NCBI GenBank assembly: GCA_025093985.1
Contig: JACAAK010000014.1
Coordinates: forward strand, 1,984,001-2,048,000
Source: Calvatia gigantea
Taxonomy: Eukaryota > Basidiomycota > Agaricomycetes > Agaricales > Lycoperdaceae
DNA: 64,000 nt
Reading direction: 5' to 3'
How positions within the stretch are numbered: position 1 is the stretch's first letter; every line of letters begins with the position of its first letter. The notes below the pieces were generated by a model. That model worked only from the letters and a program-made list of their open reading frames with translations. It was not told the DNA's origin and did not search any database. Below, in pieces: positions 1 through 9,933 of this stretch. The position numbers were made by a program, and so were the translations under genes.

Positions 1-800
1 ACAAGGCCTGAGGCATGTATGGAGATTTCCGGCTGAATATGCGGCCATCCGGTGGGGATAATATGCTGTCGGATGAGAAGGGGAAAGAAAGGAGCATGGA
101 ATCATAATGGAGGGACAACGGAGAGGCTTCAACATCTAGACTTTCCATCCAGTCAGGCATGTCCATCCTTCACGCTGGCGAGCCACGAAAACTCGACGGG
201 GGCGCCGGGGTGGTCACTTCCCTCACAGTCTCCAGTCCTGCGGGCGCAGTGATTATCAGCACGCTGAATGTTTGCATATCGGTGGGTGGTGACGAGGCGA
301 TGAAGAGGTTACGAACACGAGAGCTAGAGGCTCGCTGTGCGGTAAGCTCCCCCTCCTGCCAAAAGCGTGGGAAGAGTCAAACCGCGGGGTGTTTTCTAAC
401 GTCCTCTCGACACCCTTCTTTGAACTCCAGGCACCTCACCTCAGTATCTCAATGTTCATCGTTCAACGTTCAACGATGGCATCTACCGTCTTCATAATTG
501 TTCCCTGTGCTTACCCACCGCTTCGTTGATAGGTGCTGCCCACAAACAATTGGACGATGTACCAGGGTATCCCCTCTCATCGACTGTGCAGTCCCCGCCG
601 TGAGCTTTCACCGTCCCAATTTCGTCCGTAATTGATTTTAATTCCTGCTCTCTCGATATTATATCCAATCATATAGTGTCAGTGTTGAACAATTGTAATT
701 GCGACAGATCGACCTGGTAACAACACAACATACACTCGAACGGGTCTAAAAGAAACATAACAACTGGCTAGAGGATCCCATCGTTTGCTGTATGAGTCAG
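1..800. other. 3' flank of the GTPase cassette, no gene seen
   Basis: I find no supported gene here. The part from about 391 on matches the flank of the second cassette at 25.25-25.64 kb. Bases 1-390 have no counterpart in the window that I can recognise. Confidence 0.5.
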
Positions 801-803
801 CGC

Positions 804-1610
804 TCACCAGCCCCTCATCTTCTCCGCCAACTCCCTTGCATCGCTCTCCGACATTCCGCACACGTTAATCAGCTTGGAGAGTGCCTCACCCTGGACCTCT
901 CTCACGTGGTCGCGCTGGATTTCTGTTACTCTGCCGCAACGACAGCTCTTATACTCAATAGTTGTCTCGATTATGTTCTTGAACCATTGTGCGGCCGGTA
1001 CGCGCCATGGATTGACCAGAGCGGTTGAGCGTATGAGCGACCGTACCTTCTCCTGGGATTCCTCGAATTCGTCATCAAATACATGCCCATTTCCTTTCCT
1101 CCGTGGCCTCCCTCTCGAAGCGGTGATACACGCGAACCCAGAAGGGCATATTTCGTAGCTCTGGAAGGTCCCCTTGTTATCCCACCACCACTTATCCATA
1201 TTATCCTCCTGTTCCAAACCCGTTATTGCGATGACGATAGGAACCTTGCATTGGCAGATAATTTCGTGGAACATCTTCCAGTTCTGGGGGGCAGAGCTTT
1301 TGATACGAGGAGCGCGCATGACAAACATGAGAAGGCTGACGCCCTCTCCGAGGTTGCGGACAAGCCTGTATAGCTGGACAATGGCCTCAGACTTAGGGAC
1401 GCGGCCGGCATCACCCTCATCGAGTCCAGCGGTATCCCAGAGTGTCACTGGTTGTCCCAAGACGTTGACGTCGAAGCTCTTGCTCTCAAAGGTGCAACCT
1501 CTGGCGCCACTAGAGGTATCTGCGGCACGTTCGTTCGCGGAGAGCATATTGACAATACTACTCTTTCCGCTGCCAGATTCCCCAAATAGGATGATGTTGG
1601 TTTGAGGCAT
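804..1610 (-). CDS. G-domain P-loop GTPase, type 1 (copy A1)
   Basis: An intronless frame of 268 residues starting at MPQTN, where the first beta strand of the G domain begins immediately. A longer in-frame reading exists upstream but has no ATG and is poorly conserved between copies, so the inner ATG is preferred. The Walker A loop GESGSGKSS lies at residues 10-18 and the G3 motif DTAGL at 59-63. The usual G4 [NT]KxD is replaced by ITGLE at about 129-133, and a G5-like ITASRG lies at about 162-167. This resembles the large Agaricomycete family annotated as G-domain or AIG1/MMR_HSR1-like proteins. Binding and hydrolysis of GTP are inferred from the motifs; the cellular role is unknown. It is divergent to the type 2 GTPase and nearly identical to the gene at 25646-26452. 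Confidence 0.85.
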   Translation of the reverse strand: MPQTNIILFGESGSGKSSIVNMLSANERAADTSSGARGCTFESKSFDVNVLGQPVTLWDTAGLDEGDAGRVPKSEAIVQLYRLVRNLGEGVSLLMFVMRAPRIKSSAPQNWKMFHEIICQCKVPIVIAITGLEQEDNMDKWWWDNKGTFQSYEICPSGFACITASRGRPRRKGNGHVFDDEFEESQEKVRSLIRSTALVNPWRVPAAQWFKNIIETTIEYKSCRCGRVTEIQRDHVREVQGEALSKLINVCGMSESDARELAEKMRGW

Positions 1611-2914
1611 GGAGATTGTTGGCAAAAAGTGCAAAGTGTTGTGATCGGCGATATCCTCAACTTCTTGCCACAGGAAGGTCTGAGGATTTATACTTCCACC
1701 ATCACAGCGGCGTCAATTGTGGGTTAGGTGTGCTTTCTTACTGTGAAGGTCCACACTCACTGGGATCTCATGAGTAACTGCCGGATTTTGCGTGCAGGGC
1801 CAATCGCGCCATGCAATTGTAACAGGAATCAAAGAAGATTTCCACACGATGGAAATGCGGACGGTAGATCTTGGGTGGCTTAGCCAATCAACCACATCTG
1901 GACCACGTTTCTGCATCGTTTTCGTCGAGAACAGTTTCATGTGTTCCAGTCATCCACACAGGTTGACGCACGGAGTGCGGAAGTGACAAACATTCCAGTA
2001 ATTCAAGTGGGGAGAATCTGCCAGCTGGTCAATGTGCCGCTGGACTAGAAGCATCTATTTGCTCCGCTTTACGGACAGCCTGGGGGATTACGGCTGCCTC
2101 CATAACTTGTCACCCTCCTCCGCTGTACAGCGCTTGTGCCATCATCTGTTTCCTCCAGCATTATGAGCCCGCGCTCCTCTCTCTCTCAGGCTGGCCGGAA
2201 CAGACATTCAAAGAAGAATTCGCCATTATGTAATGGATGTCAGAGTCTCTCTTCTTACAGTGGGAGCGGGCGTTTGCTGGTGGTGTCTTCGGTCATAGAT
2301 AGCCCCAACCATGCTGTACGACTGCGGCTGCGACCAGAGAACCGGACATGGTGTCAGCATTGTAGTAAATCCCCCAACTGCCAGCACCTATCTTCATTTC
2401 GTGAAGAGACCAAACCCGGCGACACATCCCACTATTCACACTTCTTGGAACGTACATGCCGTTGAATCGATGCTTGTTCGTCTCTGAAAGCCAAAGCGAC
2501 CTATCGATAAGCAACATTGCCGCTGGTCTAGAACCATCCGAGTGCGCAAATTGTCCCCAAATGCGGGTGCCCTCAGCTCTGCCTCACGTCTCCGCAGTCC
2601 GTTACGCTCTTCTGCTGTTCAGCACGGGGTCTTTCACTTCATGCCCGGACTGATGTTCCAAAAAGACTCCAGGCGAGAGGGTGTCCGTTACGAAAATGCC
2701 GAGATTTTCTGATTCTTTCGAAGATCGGGGCTCCTCAATGCTGTGGAATCAATGCCTCCCCGCTGCTGTTCAAGCCGCTGGAGTGAAGAAGGATCGAGGG
2801 CATCTTCTATATCCAATGGGGAAGATGACAAGCCACGCTTGAAAGTTGGTGGAGGGTTCTTAAAAAGAGGAATGCAACAAATTGTCATTACCGTCTTCCA
2901 CCAATTTCAGCACA
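1611..2914. promoter_or_regulatory. Shared intergenic region between divergent GTPase genes
   Basis: About 1.3 kb between the start codons of the two divergent GTPase genes, and therefore the presumed promoter region of both. It is conserved but diverged in the second cassette (26453-27777), and partly present beside the GTPase pseudogenes of both inverted arms. I see no long reading frame with support in it. No individual promoter element stands out well enough to call. Confidence 0.5.
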
Positions 2915-4290
2915 ATGTACCTCTTTCGAAACCCACGCAAAGATTCCGCTCGTGAAGGTAATATCAGAGACGGACATCGCTCCTCCCGAGATGGTGGGAC
3001 CTCCATGAAATATCGATTTCACGACAAAGCTAATACTTGGACTCTGCTAGTTAACCGATCCGCTGGACGCGATCATTACCAACCAGAGGCGATAACGGAC
3101 CAACGCTCTCAACGTCATGGAAACCAAGGACAGTTTCCTGTGCAAGAACAACCCATCTCCGCCTACCCGTCGTATTCCCGGGTACAGCGTGAGGATCTCA
3201 CAAGTACGTTTCCCGCAGTCCAGACAAAATGGCTATGGCTGACGTTGCTTTATCTCAGGCAGTAACACACCTCCAACTGCGACGCAACAAGGTCAGCTGC
3301 ACCTTCATCCTTACTGTCCCCATCGTGATTCTGAGGATAATTATTTTTGTAACAACAGCCACAGACAAGCGGTCTCATAAGAAAAGGCCGGCCAAGGTCA
3401 CCTGGGAGCCCTTATTTCGTCAAATCGAAACTCCTGCGTCCAAAAACATTGTTATCTTCGGAGAGACCGGCACTGGAAAAAGTAGCCTCATCAATATGCT
3501 TTCCGATCAAGACGTAGCAATGGTCAGCAACGCCGCTCTTGGCTGTACTTTCAAAAGCGCCCGGTATCCCGTTACTATCGATGGAACGCAATATACACTT
3601 TGGGATAGCGCGGGTCTCAACGAAGGTGAAGCGGGCTCTGTGCCAGCAGCCACCGCACTCAATCATCTTCGCGACCTGGTCGAAAATCTCAAGGACGGTG
3701 TTAGTCTCCTCGTGTACTGCATCCGTGGTTCGAGGTATCGCGACATCATCAAGGTCAATTACGACCTTTTCACGGAGATCATCTGCCAGGGAGAGGTCCC
3801 CGTTGTTATTGTCATCACGGGATTGGAGAATGAAGCACGTATGGACGACTGGTGGGTTGAGAACGAGCAGGAGTTTACGATGCGCAATATGCGATTCGTT
3901 GATCACGCCTGCGTGACCACGTCGAAAGGGAAGAAGAACATGTTCGAAGAGGAGTACGAAGAATCGAAGGAGGTTGTGCGGGAGCTGATGCAGAAGCGCT
4001 GCCCAAAGAGTGCTTGGGTGGTGGATTCTCAGCTTTGGTTCAACAGGATTACGGACCGTATTCAAGACTACTACGATGAGTACAACGGCTATGCGCGGCC
4101 TGCGAGTGTGGTGGCGCGAGGTGGTGCAAACGATGAGAGTTCGAAGGGGGTGTTCACGTTGTTTGGCAAGATGGCGGGGCATTTAGCAAAGGCAGCGAAT
4201 ACCATGTATGAGATCGTGTCCGCGGCACCAACTCAAGGGTTGTCGGCTGGCAGACCCGAAGAGTCGCAAAGAGATGCTATGGAGGAATAG
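2915..4290 (+). CDS. G-domain P-loop GTPase, type 2 (copy A2), three exons
   Basis: Proposed exons are 2915-3203, 3259-3291 and 3359-4290, joined by introns of 55 and 67 nt with GT-AG ends. Both junctions keep the frame and the sum is 1254 nt, 417 residues. The first 100 or so residues are polar, rich in Arg, Gln and Ser, and probably disordered. The G domain follows with Walker A GETGTGKSS, G3 DSAGL, ITGLE at the G4 position and VTTSKGK at G5. A short C-terminal tail may be amphipathic. It belongs to the same broad family as the type 1 gene but differs in sequence throughout. The tiny second exon is supported by the same arrangement in the copy at 27778-29161. Function beyond nucleotide binding is unknown. 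Confidence 0.78.
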
Positions 4291-5865
4291 ACACGAGAGT
4301 ATGCCCACTCCTCCCCAGCTTTGCTTAGCCAGTTAGCATCGAATCACTAATTCTCCTGGATCTTTTGAAACTACGCCTTTTTTCACAGCTACTCTTTATC
4401 GAGTGCTGTTAAACATTTCACAATTACGGCCGCGAACGACGGAATTCGATAGAAGTAAATGGATGTATACTCCAGATGTACCTAAAGAACATCGGTCGAG
4501 CATGCTTGCCCTATTCAAGGCTATCCCACAGAGACTACAGTCCCCGATTCATATTGAAGTGAACATTCATTATTACTAATTGACGGTCGTTGACATAAGG
4601 AATTAGAGGCTCGGGTGTGTGCGCTGAAGGTCACTGCCAGTGGAGAGCATATTAACAATACTGCTCTTGCCGCTATCCCCTCTGTTGCGCCTCGCCGTAT
4701 AAGTTGGTCTGCGGCAGGGTATTAATGTATGCGACGAAGACATGGGCATTAATGGACTCGTTGAGATCGAGAGCGTGTCTGGGTAAAGAAAATAACAAGC
4801 ACCTTGTGGTCCTGACACGCCGGCGCAAACGACTGTTGCAATTGCAATTTGGTGCGTCTAGGCACATTAACCCCATCTTTTCCCTCTTGACATTATTGCG
4901 GGGTAGGAGGAAGTCATCATTACGCAGGGAATGGTGGCCTGATTATCGTTAAGATGACTCACAGCAAGCTTGGAGGAGATGACTGCGACAAGGACGAAGA
5001 CGAGGAGCAAACCATTTCAAAATTTCAAGTCTCGTTCTCTGCGCGCTCACTGCTGTTGCACACTGTTATCGGGAAACACCGCTGTGAGCTCGCGCAACTG
5101 GGGTTACTATCCTTCAAAGCTTCAAAGCTTCGCCCTCGGTTGGCGCGTCACATCAACATCACACCAGCCAAACCAAATAGTGTCACGCCTCCCTCAATGA
5201 GCGTGACAAACCCAGCAACTTCCAGACCGCGTTCCAGTCCACAGAAAAAGATTTAAAAAGTTGGAGAATGTTTTAAAAATTCAAATGATCTATGATATCA
5301 ATTTTCACGCAGATTGTGGGAAGGGAAGGTGGTGAGTGCCAACCAGGGGGAAGCGCCAACTGAGGGTGAAGGATAGTACTCCATTACGCGAAGTTGCCGT
5401 TCAAATTTCAATAGGGGTCCCTCTTCCTGGTGACCTGGGCTGTAGAAACACATTTGCATGACAAGAAATTTATTTTGCAGTCCATAATACTGTACATTTA
5501 TAGCAAAAACATTGTCTATACCTTTCGACGTTGTGTTTAAGCTGTAACCAGGGGAGGTTTGGTTATTCATTAGAGTGTATTTTGGATACTTTGATTGGAT
5601 AGAGCCTGGAAAAGCTTAATTCCATTCCGTAATGCTTGGTCAGTGATACGTATAGGTCGTAGGGAGTTCCGCGTGTGGTATACGTTATTACTGGGTTGAG
5701 GGGCACAATTGGACGTTGGTCTTGGGTGAGTATGAGTGAGAACTTGAGGGTAGGGGGAAAGGGCAGCAGCTGAAAAAAGGGCACCAAAAGACTTCAAATA
5801 CCTATACAAACGCAGGACCTATGTACAGCAAACAATATCCTTCCACAACGTTAACTCCCCTTACG
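4291..5865. other. Intergenic stretch with a GTPase remnant, otherwise no gene seen
   Basis: Apart from the GTPase fragment at 4603-4730, I see no supported gene. Small open frames exist (for example at 4954-5256) but show no recognisable domain, no duplicate and no splice support. The segment separates the GTPase cassette from the outer end of the left inverted arm. Confidence 0.5.
4603..4730 (-). pseudogene. Fragment of a type 1 GTPase gene (P-loop region)
   Basis: A short minus-strand stretch reads SGKSSIVNML followed by STGSDLQ, clearly the Walker A segment of the type 1 GTPases. A degraded PQTN start lies just upstream, but the frame is disturbed between the two and the protein ends about 14 residues after the P-loop. 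No G3 or later motif is present. It is a remnant of a further family member, evidence that the family has expanded and decayed here repeatedly. Confidence 0.65.
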
Positions 5866-5867
5866 TA

Positions 5868-6345
5868 GACTGTGTTCCGCATCTTCCTCGGATTCTCGGC
5901 CAATCTGGCTTTCTTCCGTGTCGGCAGCATCGCCTGGCGCCTCAAACTCGGTCCGGCATTCCTTCCAGCGGGCCCGCTTACAATCGGAGTCTACTTCTGC
6001 CCCGAGTCGCCTCGATGGTACATGAAGTGCGGGTATCAGGACGCGTACAAATCGTTTTGCCGGCTCCGTAACAGCGAATTACAGGCTGCTAGAGATTTAT
6101 ACTACGTCCACACACAACTCGTCGAGGAATTCGCTGCCCTCAAGGGCACGACTTATATGATAGATTTTTTGAACTCTTTACGATTCCGAGGATCAGGCGG
6201 GCGACACTCACGAGTTAGGTGGTAATGATCGCCCAACTGATGTGTGGGGTTCCTTAATGGGTTCACCGCTGGTTTTTCTTGCAGAAGAACGCAAAGCTAC
6301 GGCCTCTATACAAGTTTATCTGCTACGAGTGTGGAATGATGTGGG
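5868..6345 (+). pseudogene. MFS sugar transporter, internally deleted remnant
   Basis: The frame begins inside a hexose/maltose-type transporter of the major facilitator superfamily. It shows the central signature PESPRWYM, followed by the conserved cytoplasmic loop ending QAARDLYYVHTQLVEE. Shifting by one base after a T run continues the protein as ELFTIPRIRRATLTS, then a stop, then VVMIAQLMCG. Immediately after this the sequence jumps to the extreme C-terminus (FLQKNAKLRPLYKF), so roughly the last six membrane helices are missing. The intact C-terminal half of the related gene is at 63186-64000. It lacks the N-terminal helices as well and cannot make a transporter. Confidence 0.85.
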
Positions 6346-7046
6346 GTGCCGATGGGCTCGGGTCATATGACTTACAGGCTCCCAGTTAAAACAATGTAAT
6401 AGTTGGCGAACTCGTTCAGAATTTCAATCATACTCAGTTTCATAACCCACCGATAGCTGACGCCGGTCAAATACAAGCTTAGAAAAACATTCTATCCTCG
6501 TCAACAAGTCAAGCTCGCGCAGTCCGCGATATTCGGAGTTGGGGTATGGGATTTCATTGAGTGATGCGTGAAAGACAACAGACGCCTCTAGGTAAAAACG
6601 AATAAGATCAACTATCGTTTAATTATATGTCTAATACATCATCTTGTGTGGGCCGAGGTCTTGCGACATGTGGGATTATACCCAAGGATTCAATCCTTGG
6701 GTTGCTCTCACACGAAACTGCTTTGAGCTCCTCGCATGTTTTGTCACTTATAAGATCCACCGAAAAGCGGGGTATTTTCGTGCAGTTGTGTCGATGTTGA
6801 ATGTATTGCGGAAGTAATTACTGTATCCATTTACTGAGCTGGAAGGAGGGCAGAGGATTCGACGAGCTGACCCAGTGGTAGTTTTGATCCTGCAACGTAA
6901 ACCCCGCAGAGACATAGGGCCACTATAGCCACAGTAGGCCCAGGATTGGGGCCGGAATCCAATGAGAGCCGGTTCTGGTCGGGGAAGGTGCAATCATGTG
7001 GTCAGCTCGACAGTGTATCTCCCAAGAGTGCGATTCTAGGAGGTGG
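6346..7046. other. Duplicated intergenic DNA, no gene
   Basis: Matches 62450-63180 in reverse. It holds no recognisable gene. A short palindrome around 6690-6715 (cccaaggatt and its complement) is also present, with a longer loop, in the right arm. Confidence 0.5.
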
Positions 7047-7050
7047 CAGA

Positions 7051-7850
7051 CTAACATGAGCCTTTCCAGCCTTGGCAGAGGAAATAAGCTTCCTTTGACT
7101 CAGCACGACTTGAAGGTGGCTTAACGGTCCTCACTTCGGTGAAGTTCTGTATTAGATTCTCTTTACAGAACTGCTGTAAGAGAGGGTGGGTAAAGTACTT
7201 CATCCTATATTCGCAAGTCAACGAGGAAAGACGTGAATACAAGAAACACCAACTTACAACAACACACCACCTTTCTTACGCCCAATACTTCCTGCTGTCC
7301 GTAGATGACGCGTAGCAAAATCATACACAGATTCGCAGATTTCCAAACTCGATTCAATGTCACGCATATCGTTGCCCGTTGAGTTCGCCGCCATGTCAGA
7401 AAATATGATATCCGCCCTCTTTCCGAAGTTTCCCTTGATATTGAGTAAGCGGTGTATTAGGTCCTCGGTTTCAGGTTTGAGAAAGTCCGCTTGGATATCA
7501 AGAACACCATGAATAGGGTTCATGGATAACAAATCGACAGCCACGATCTTCCCTCGTCCAGTGGCAAACCGGCACTGTCGTCGCCGCCAATGTTTAGTGG
7601 GTCAGATTTTTCTTCTGGCTCCTTGACTTCCTCCCTCCCCTTACCCTCCCTTTCCCTTCTGCTTCGCCAGGGCTTCCCATTTTGGCAAGCTCCACGCCTC
7701 GAGAGCCATGATCGTGAGGAGGGCGACAGTGAGCGGAGGACTTGGCTTGAGTACAATGTTTGTAAAACACCCCCAATACAAATGATCCCATCAGCGTACT
7801 TTATGATTTCTCCAACCGCCACAAATCACCACCTAATACCGCTCCAGAGG
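7051..7850 (-). pseudogene. MRM2: MRM2/FtsJ-type rRNA methyltransferase, deleted copy
   Basis: Minus-strand counterpart of the gene at 61475-62449. Exon 2 (7051-7204) and the 53 nt intron (7205-7257) are well preserved and the C-terminus [15 protein letters not shown] is in frame. Exon 1 has lost about 270 bp between SRSWLSR and the lysine-rich linker, which removes the first catalytic lysine region and the SAM-binding [11 protein letters not shown] motif. The initiator ATG is replaced by TTG, and a one-base loss breaks the frame before VDLLSMNP. It cannot encode an active enzyme. Confidence 0.85.
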
Positions 7851-8234
7851 AACACTTGGCATATTTCTGGCTTCGTTCAACACGCCAGCCCTTACGCGCG
7901 CAAACCATCTTTTGCTGCTCTTTAGTACTTCATATACAAAATAAATTACAATTCAATACAAATAGCGCGAACTAACCTGATGGCGCGACAACAGTTGCAC
8001 CCTTTTACAATGTCCCAGCCCTTCCTCCACCTTTTCACAAATGCGATCCCGACGACTCCTCATCGACATCCACAGTAACCAAATTCCTACGAAACTCCAA
8101 ACGGCCCCAGGGGGTTAAATTCAGTAATAGTGGCGGTCAATCCTTGACTTGACTGTTCCCGCAATCGAAGGATAATATGGCACGATAGATAACGATACAT
8201 GATCGCGCTAAATCTGGTTCCATTTTACATCAGT

Positions 8235-9290
8235 TATAAATCGATGGCGGGTTTGTAGGAGGATAAGGAAGGACGGACATTCCGGAAAGCTGTTTGAGAG
8301 GACCTTGAGGTTCGTAGTAGAGCAATATCAAGACGATCGAAATCACTACCGGGTTTATTGGTGAGCTGAATGCCAAGAATTCAAACGAGGATGTACGGAA
8401 GTTAAGAACGAAATAAAATACAGCATCCTTGTACACATTCCTTGCTAGTGAATTCGTATCCAAGGAATACTTGTGTCTGATCTTGGACCCAACGGCAAGA
8501 AACATCAAAACCCTTCACATACGGAACACACGTTAGATATGGATATTTGAGGTGAAGAAGTTGGCATACTTGAATCGACAACAACACGCTCAACGCTCCC
8601 CACATGGCGAGAAAACAGTTTGGGATGATTTTGGGACTGTTAATGAGCGGGTGAAGCACTGATGCCGGGAAGAGATAAAGTTAAGGATACCTTCGGCGTC
8701 GTGGCGAGCATCATTAATAGAGGATGGACCGCATAATTAGGAAGTTAATTACAATTCCGGCGCCTTGAATCATTCCCTTGAAACGAGAGTTAAACTAGAT
8801 TCTGGCGCGGGGATAGACCGAGCTCCCCAGACTTACCGTCGCCAGCAATATTAAGGAAATCATAATTAATCTGGAGGCATTCTATAACGCATATAAACGG
8901 AGGAAAAAAGCAACTGATATACACTGCTCAATCTTGCGCTCGGATAGGGAATAATGGCTTGGGGACTCACGCTGGGCACATGCTATTCCAACAAAAGCAA
9001 TCCCTAATACACGTCCAGAGTGTCAATGGTCGAATAATGGCTGAAGGGGAGTACAGGAAGAAATTAGCCCAAAGCCGAGGAAAAGCTTATCCTAAAATTG
9101 ACAAGATCTCTGGCCGGCACTGAGCATGTGAGGTGGATCATGCACACACGGGAGGGGCGCTGTACCTTTCAAATCAGCCATATCCGAATCTCCTTGGCAT
9201 GGGCGTAGAAACTTACTGTATAGGACAGTCCCAAGGGGTGGAGAAGGTCGTGCATCGACAGATGAGGTAGAGGATACTGCCTATGCATCG
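8235..9290 (-). pseudogene. Seven-helix membrane protein (DUF6533-like), left copy
   Basis: Pieces of a multi-exon membrane protein can be followed on the minus strand. They include GIAFVGIACAQR, a helix ending in LILLAT, a helix with FLAMWGALSVLLSI, and KIRHKYSLDTNSLARNVYKD leading into AVFYFVLNF. This resembles the Agaricomycete DUF6533-type proteins, where a basic loop before an xDxxxYF helix is typical; the assignment is tentative. Several segments lie in different frames with plausible short introns between them. The 5' part is poorly preserved and the LTR element sits just upstream of it. The right-arm copy is at 59850-60931. Ligand and role are unknown. Confidence 0.5.
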
Positions 9291-9390
9291 TTGTTCCCAC
9301 TTCCTCTGCCAGATCATTGCACTTGACCTTCTGATCGTAAAGTTGTTAGTAAGTAATGCGTTTGATTCTCGAGTAATGAGTAGATGATAC

Positions 9391-9933
9391 TGTTGAGAGA
9401 ACGAGTAGACATCCCAATATAAGTTCACACTACCTAAGCGTGTAGGCGTCAGCGGTGGAGGGTAGTTGTATTCATCCGGGAGACGGTCCAGTAGGAGAGG
9501 CGCATGGTAGCGGACATAGTCCTGCTTATACCAGCGTACTCAGAGAGTCTTGAGGAGAGGGGAAGCGATGCTTAGAGAAGCTAGCGTAGAGGAGAGAAGA
9601 CATATAGTCTTACACCAAAGGGCGTATCCAAAGGGATTACATACTACAATGCTACATAAGGGTATATATATTAATATCCCTGGTCTGTGCACTCTAAACC
9701 CTTATACGGGTGAGGTCTAACTACCAGTAGCATAATTGGAGCATACTGTGCATGTCCGCATGTACTAGAAGGTTCCATGCATAGTATCTACCTGCTACTT
9801 ACAGTGCGGGATCCTACATGCGTAGTCCATAATAGTATCTGTTATTATCGACCCTCTGAAGGTGAAATACTCGAACCCCGTTTCAGCTATAAATAGACTG
9901 AACCAACGTAGTGGTACGGAGCGAGATTCAACA
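9391..9933 (+). repeat. 5' long terminal repeat
   Basis: 543 bp with TG...CA ends. A TATA-like gctataaatag lies near the 3' end (about 9886). It differs from the 3' LTR at only six positions, all of them CpG sites in one of the two copies. Confidence 0.93.

Larger units (their letters stand above)
391..4530. repeat. GTPase cassette, copy A (direct duplicate of 25255-29400)
   Basis: A block of about 4.1 kb found again in the same orientation at about 25255-29400. Both copies hold a minus-strand G-domain gene, a 1.3 kb intergenic region, a plus-strand G-domain gene and a short 3' flank. Homology begins near the gttttct motif at 391 and fades after about 4530. Similarity is uneven: the distal part of the plus-strand gene is nearly identical while the intergenic DNA is clearly diverged. 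A shorter form, the minus-strand gene plus its upstream region, also occurs at 19.77-22 kb and 55.9-57.6 kb. Confidence 0.9.

Noticed and set aside
3412..4182. A 256-residue minus-strand frame opposite the type 2 GTPase, also at 28280-29050
   Set aside because: It is antisense to a gene with clear G-domain motifs and its conservation only mirrors the copy number of that gene.
4954..5256. A 100-residue plus-strand frame with an acidic start
   Set aside because: No domain, no second copy, no splice or promoter support; likely chance.
6690..6715. Palindrome cccaaggatt...aatccttggg as a terminator or binding site
   Set aside because: It lies in non-coding duplicated DNA and its spacing is not kept in the other arm, so there is no support for function.
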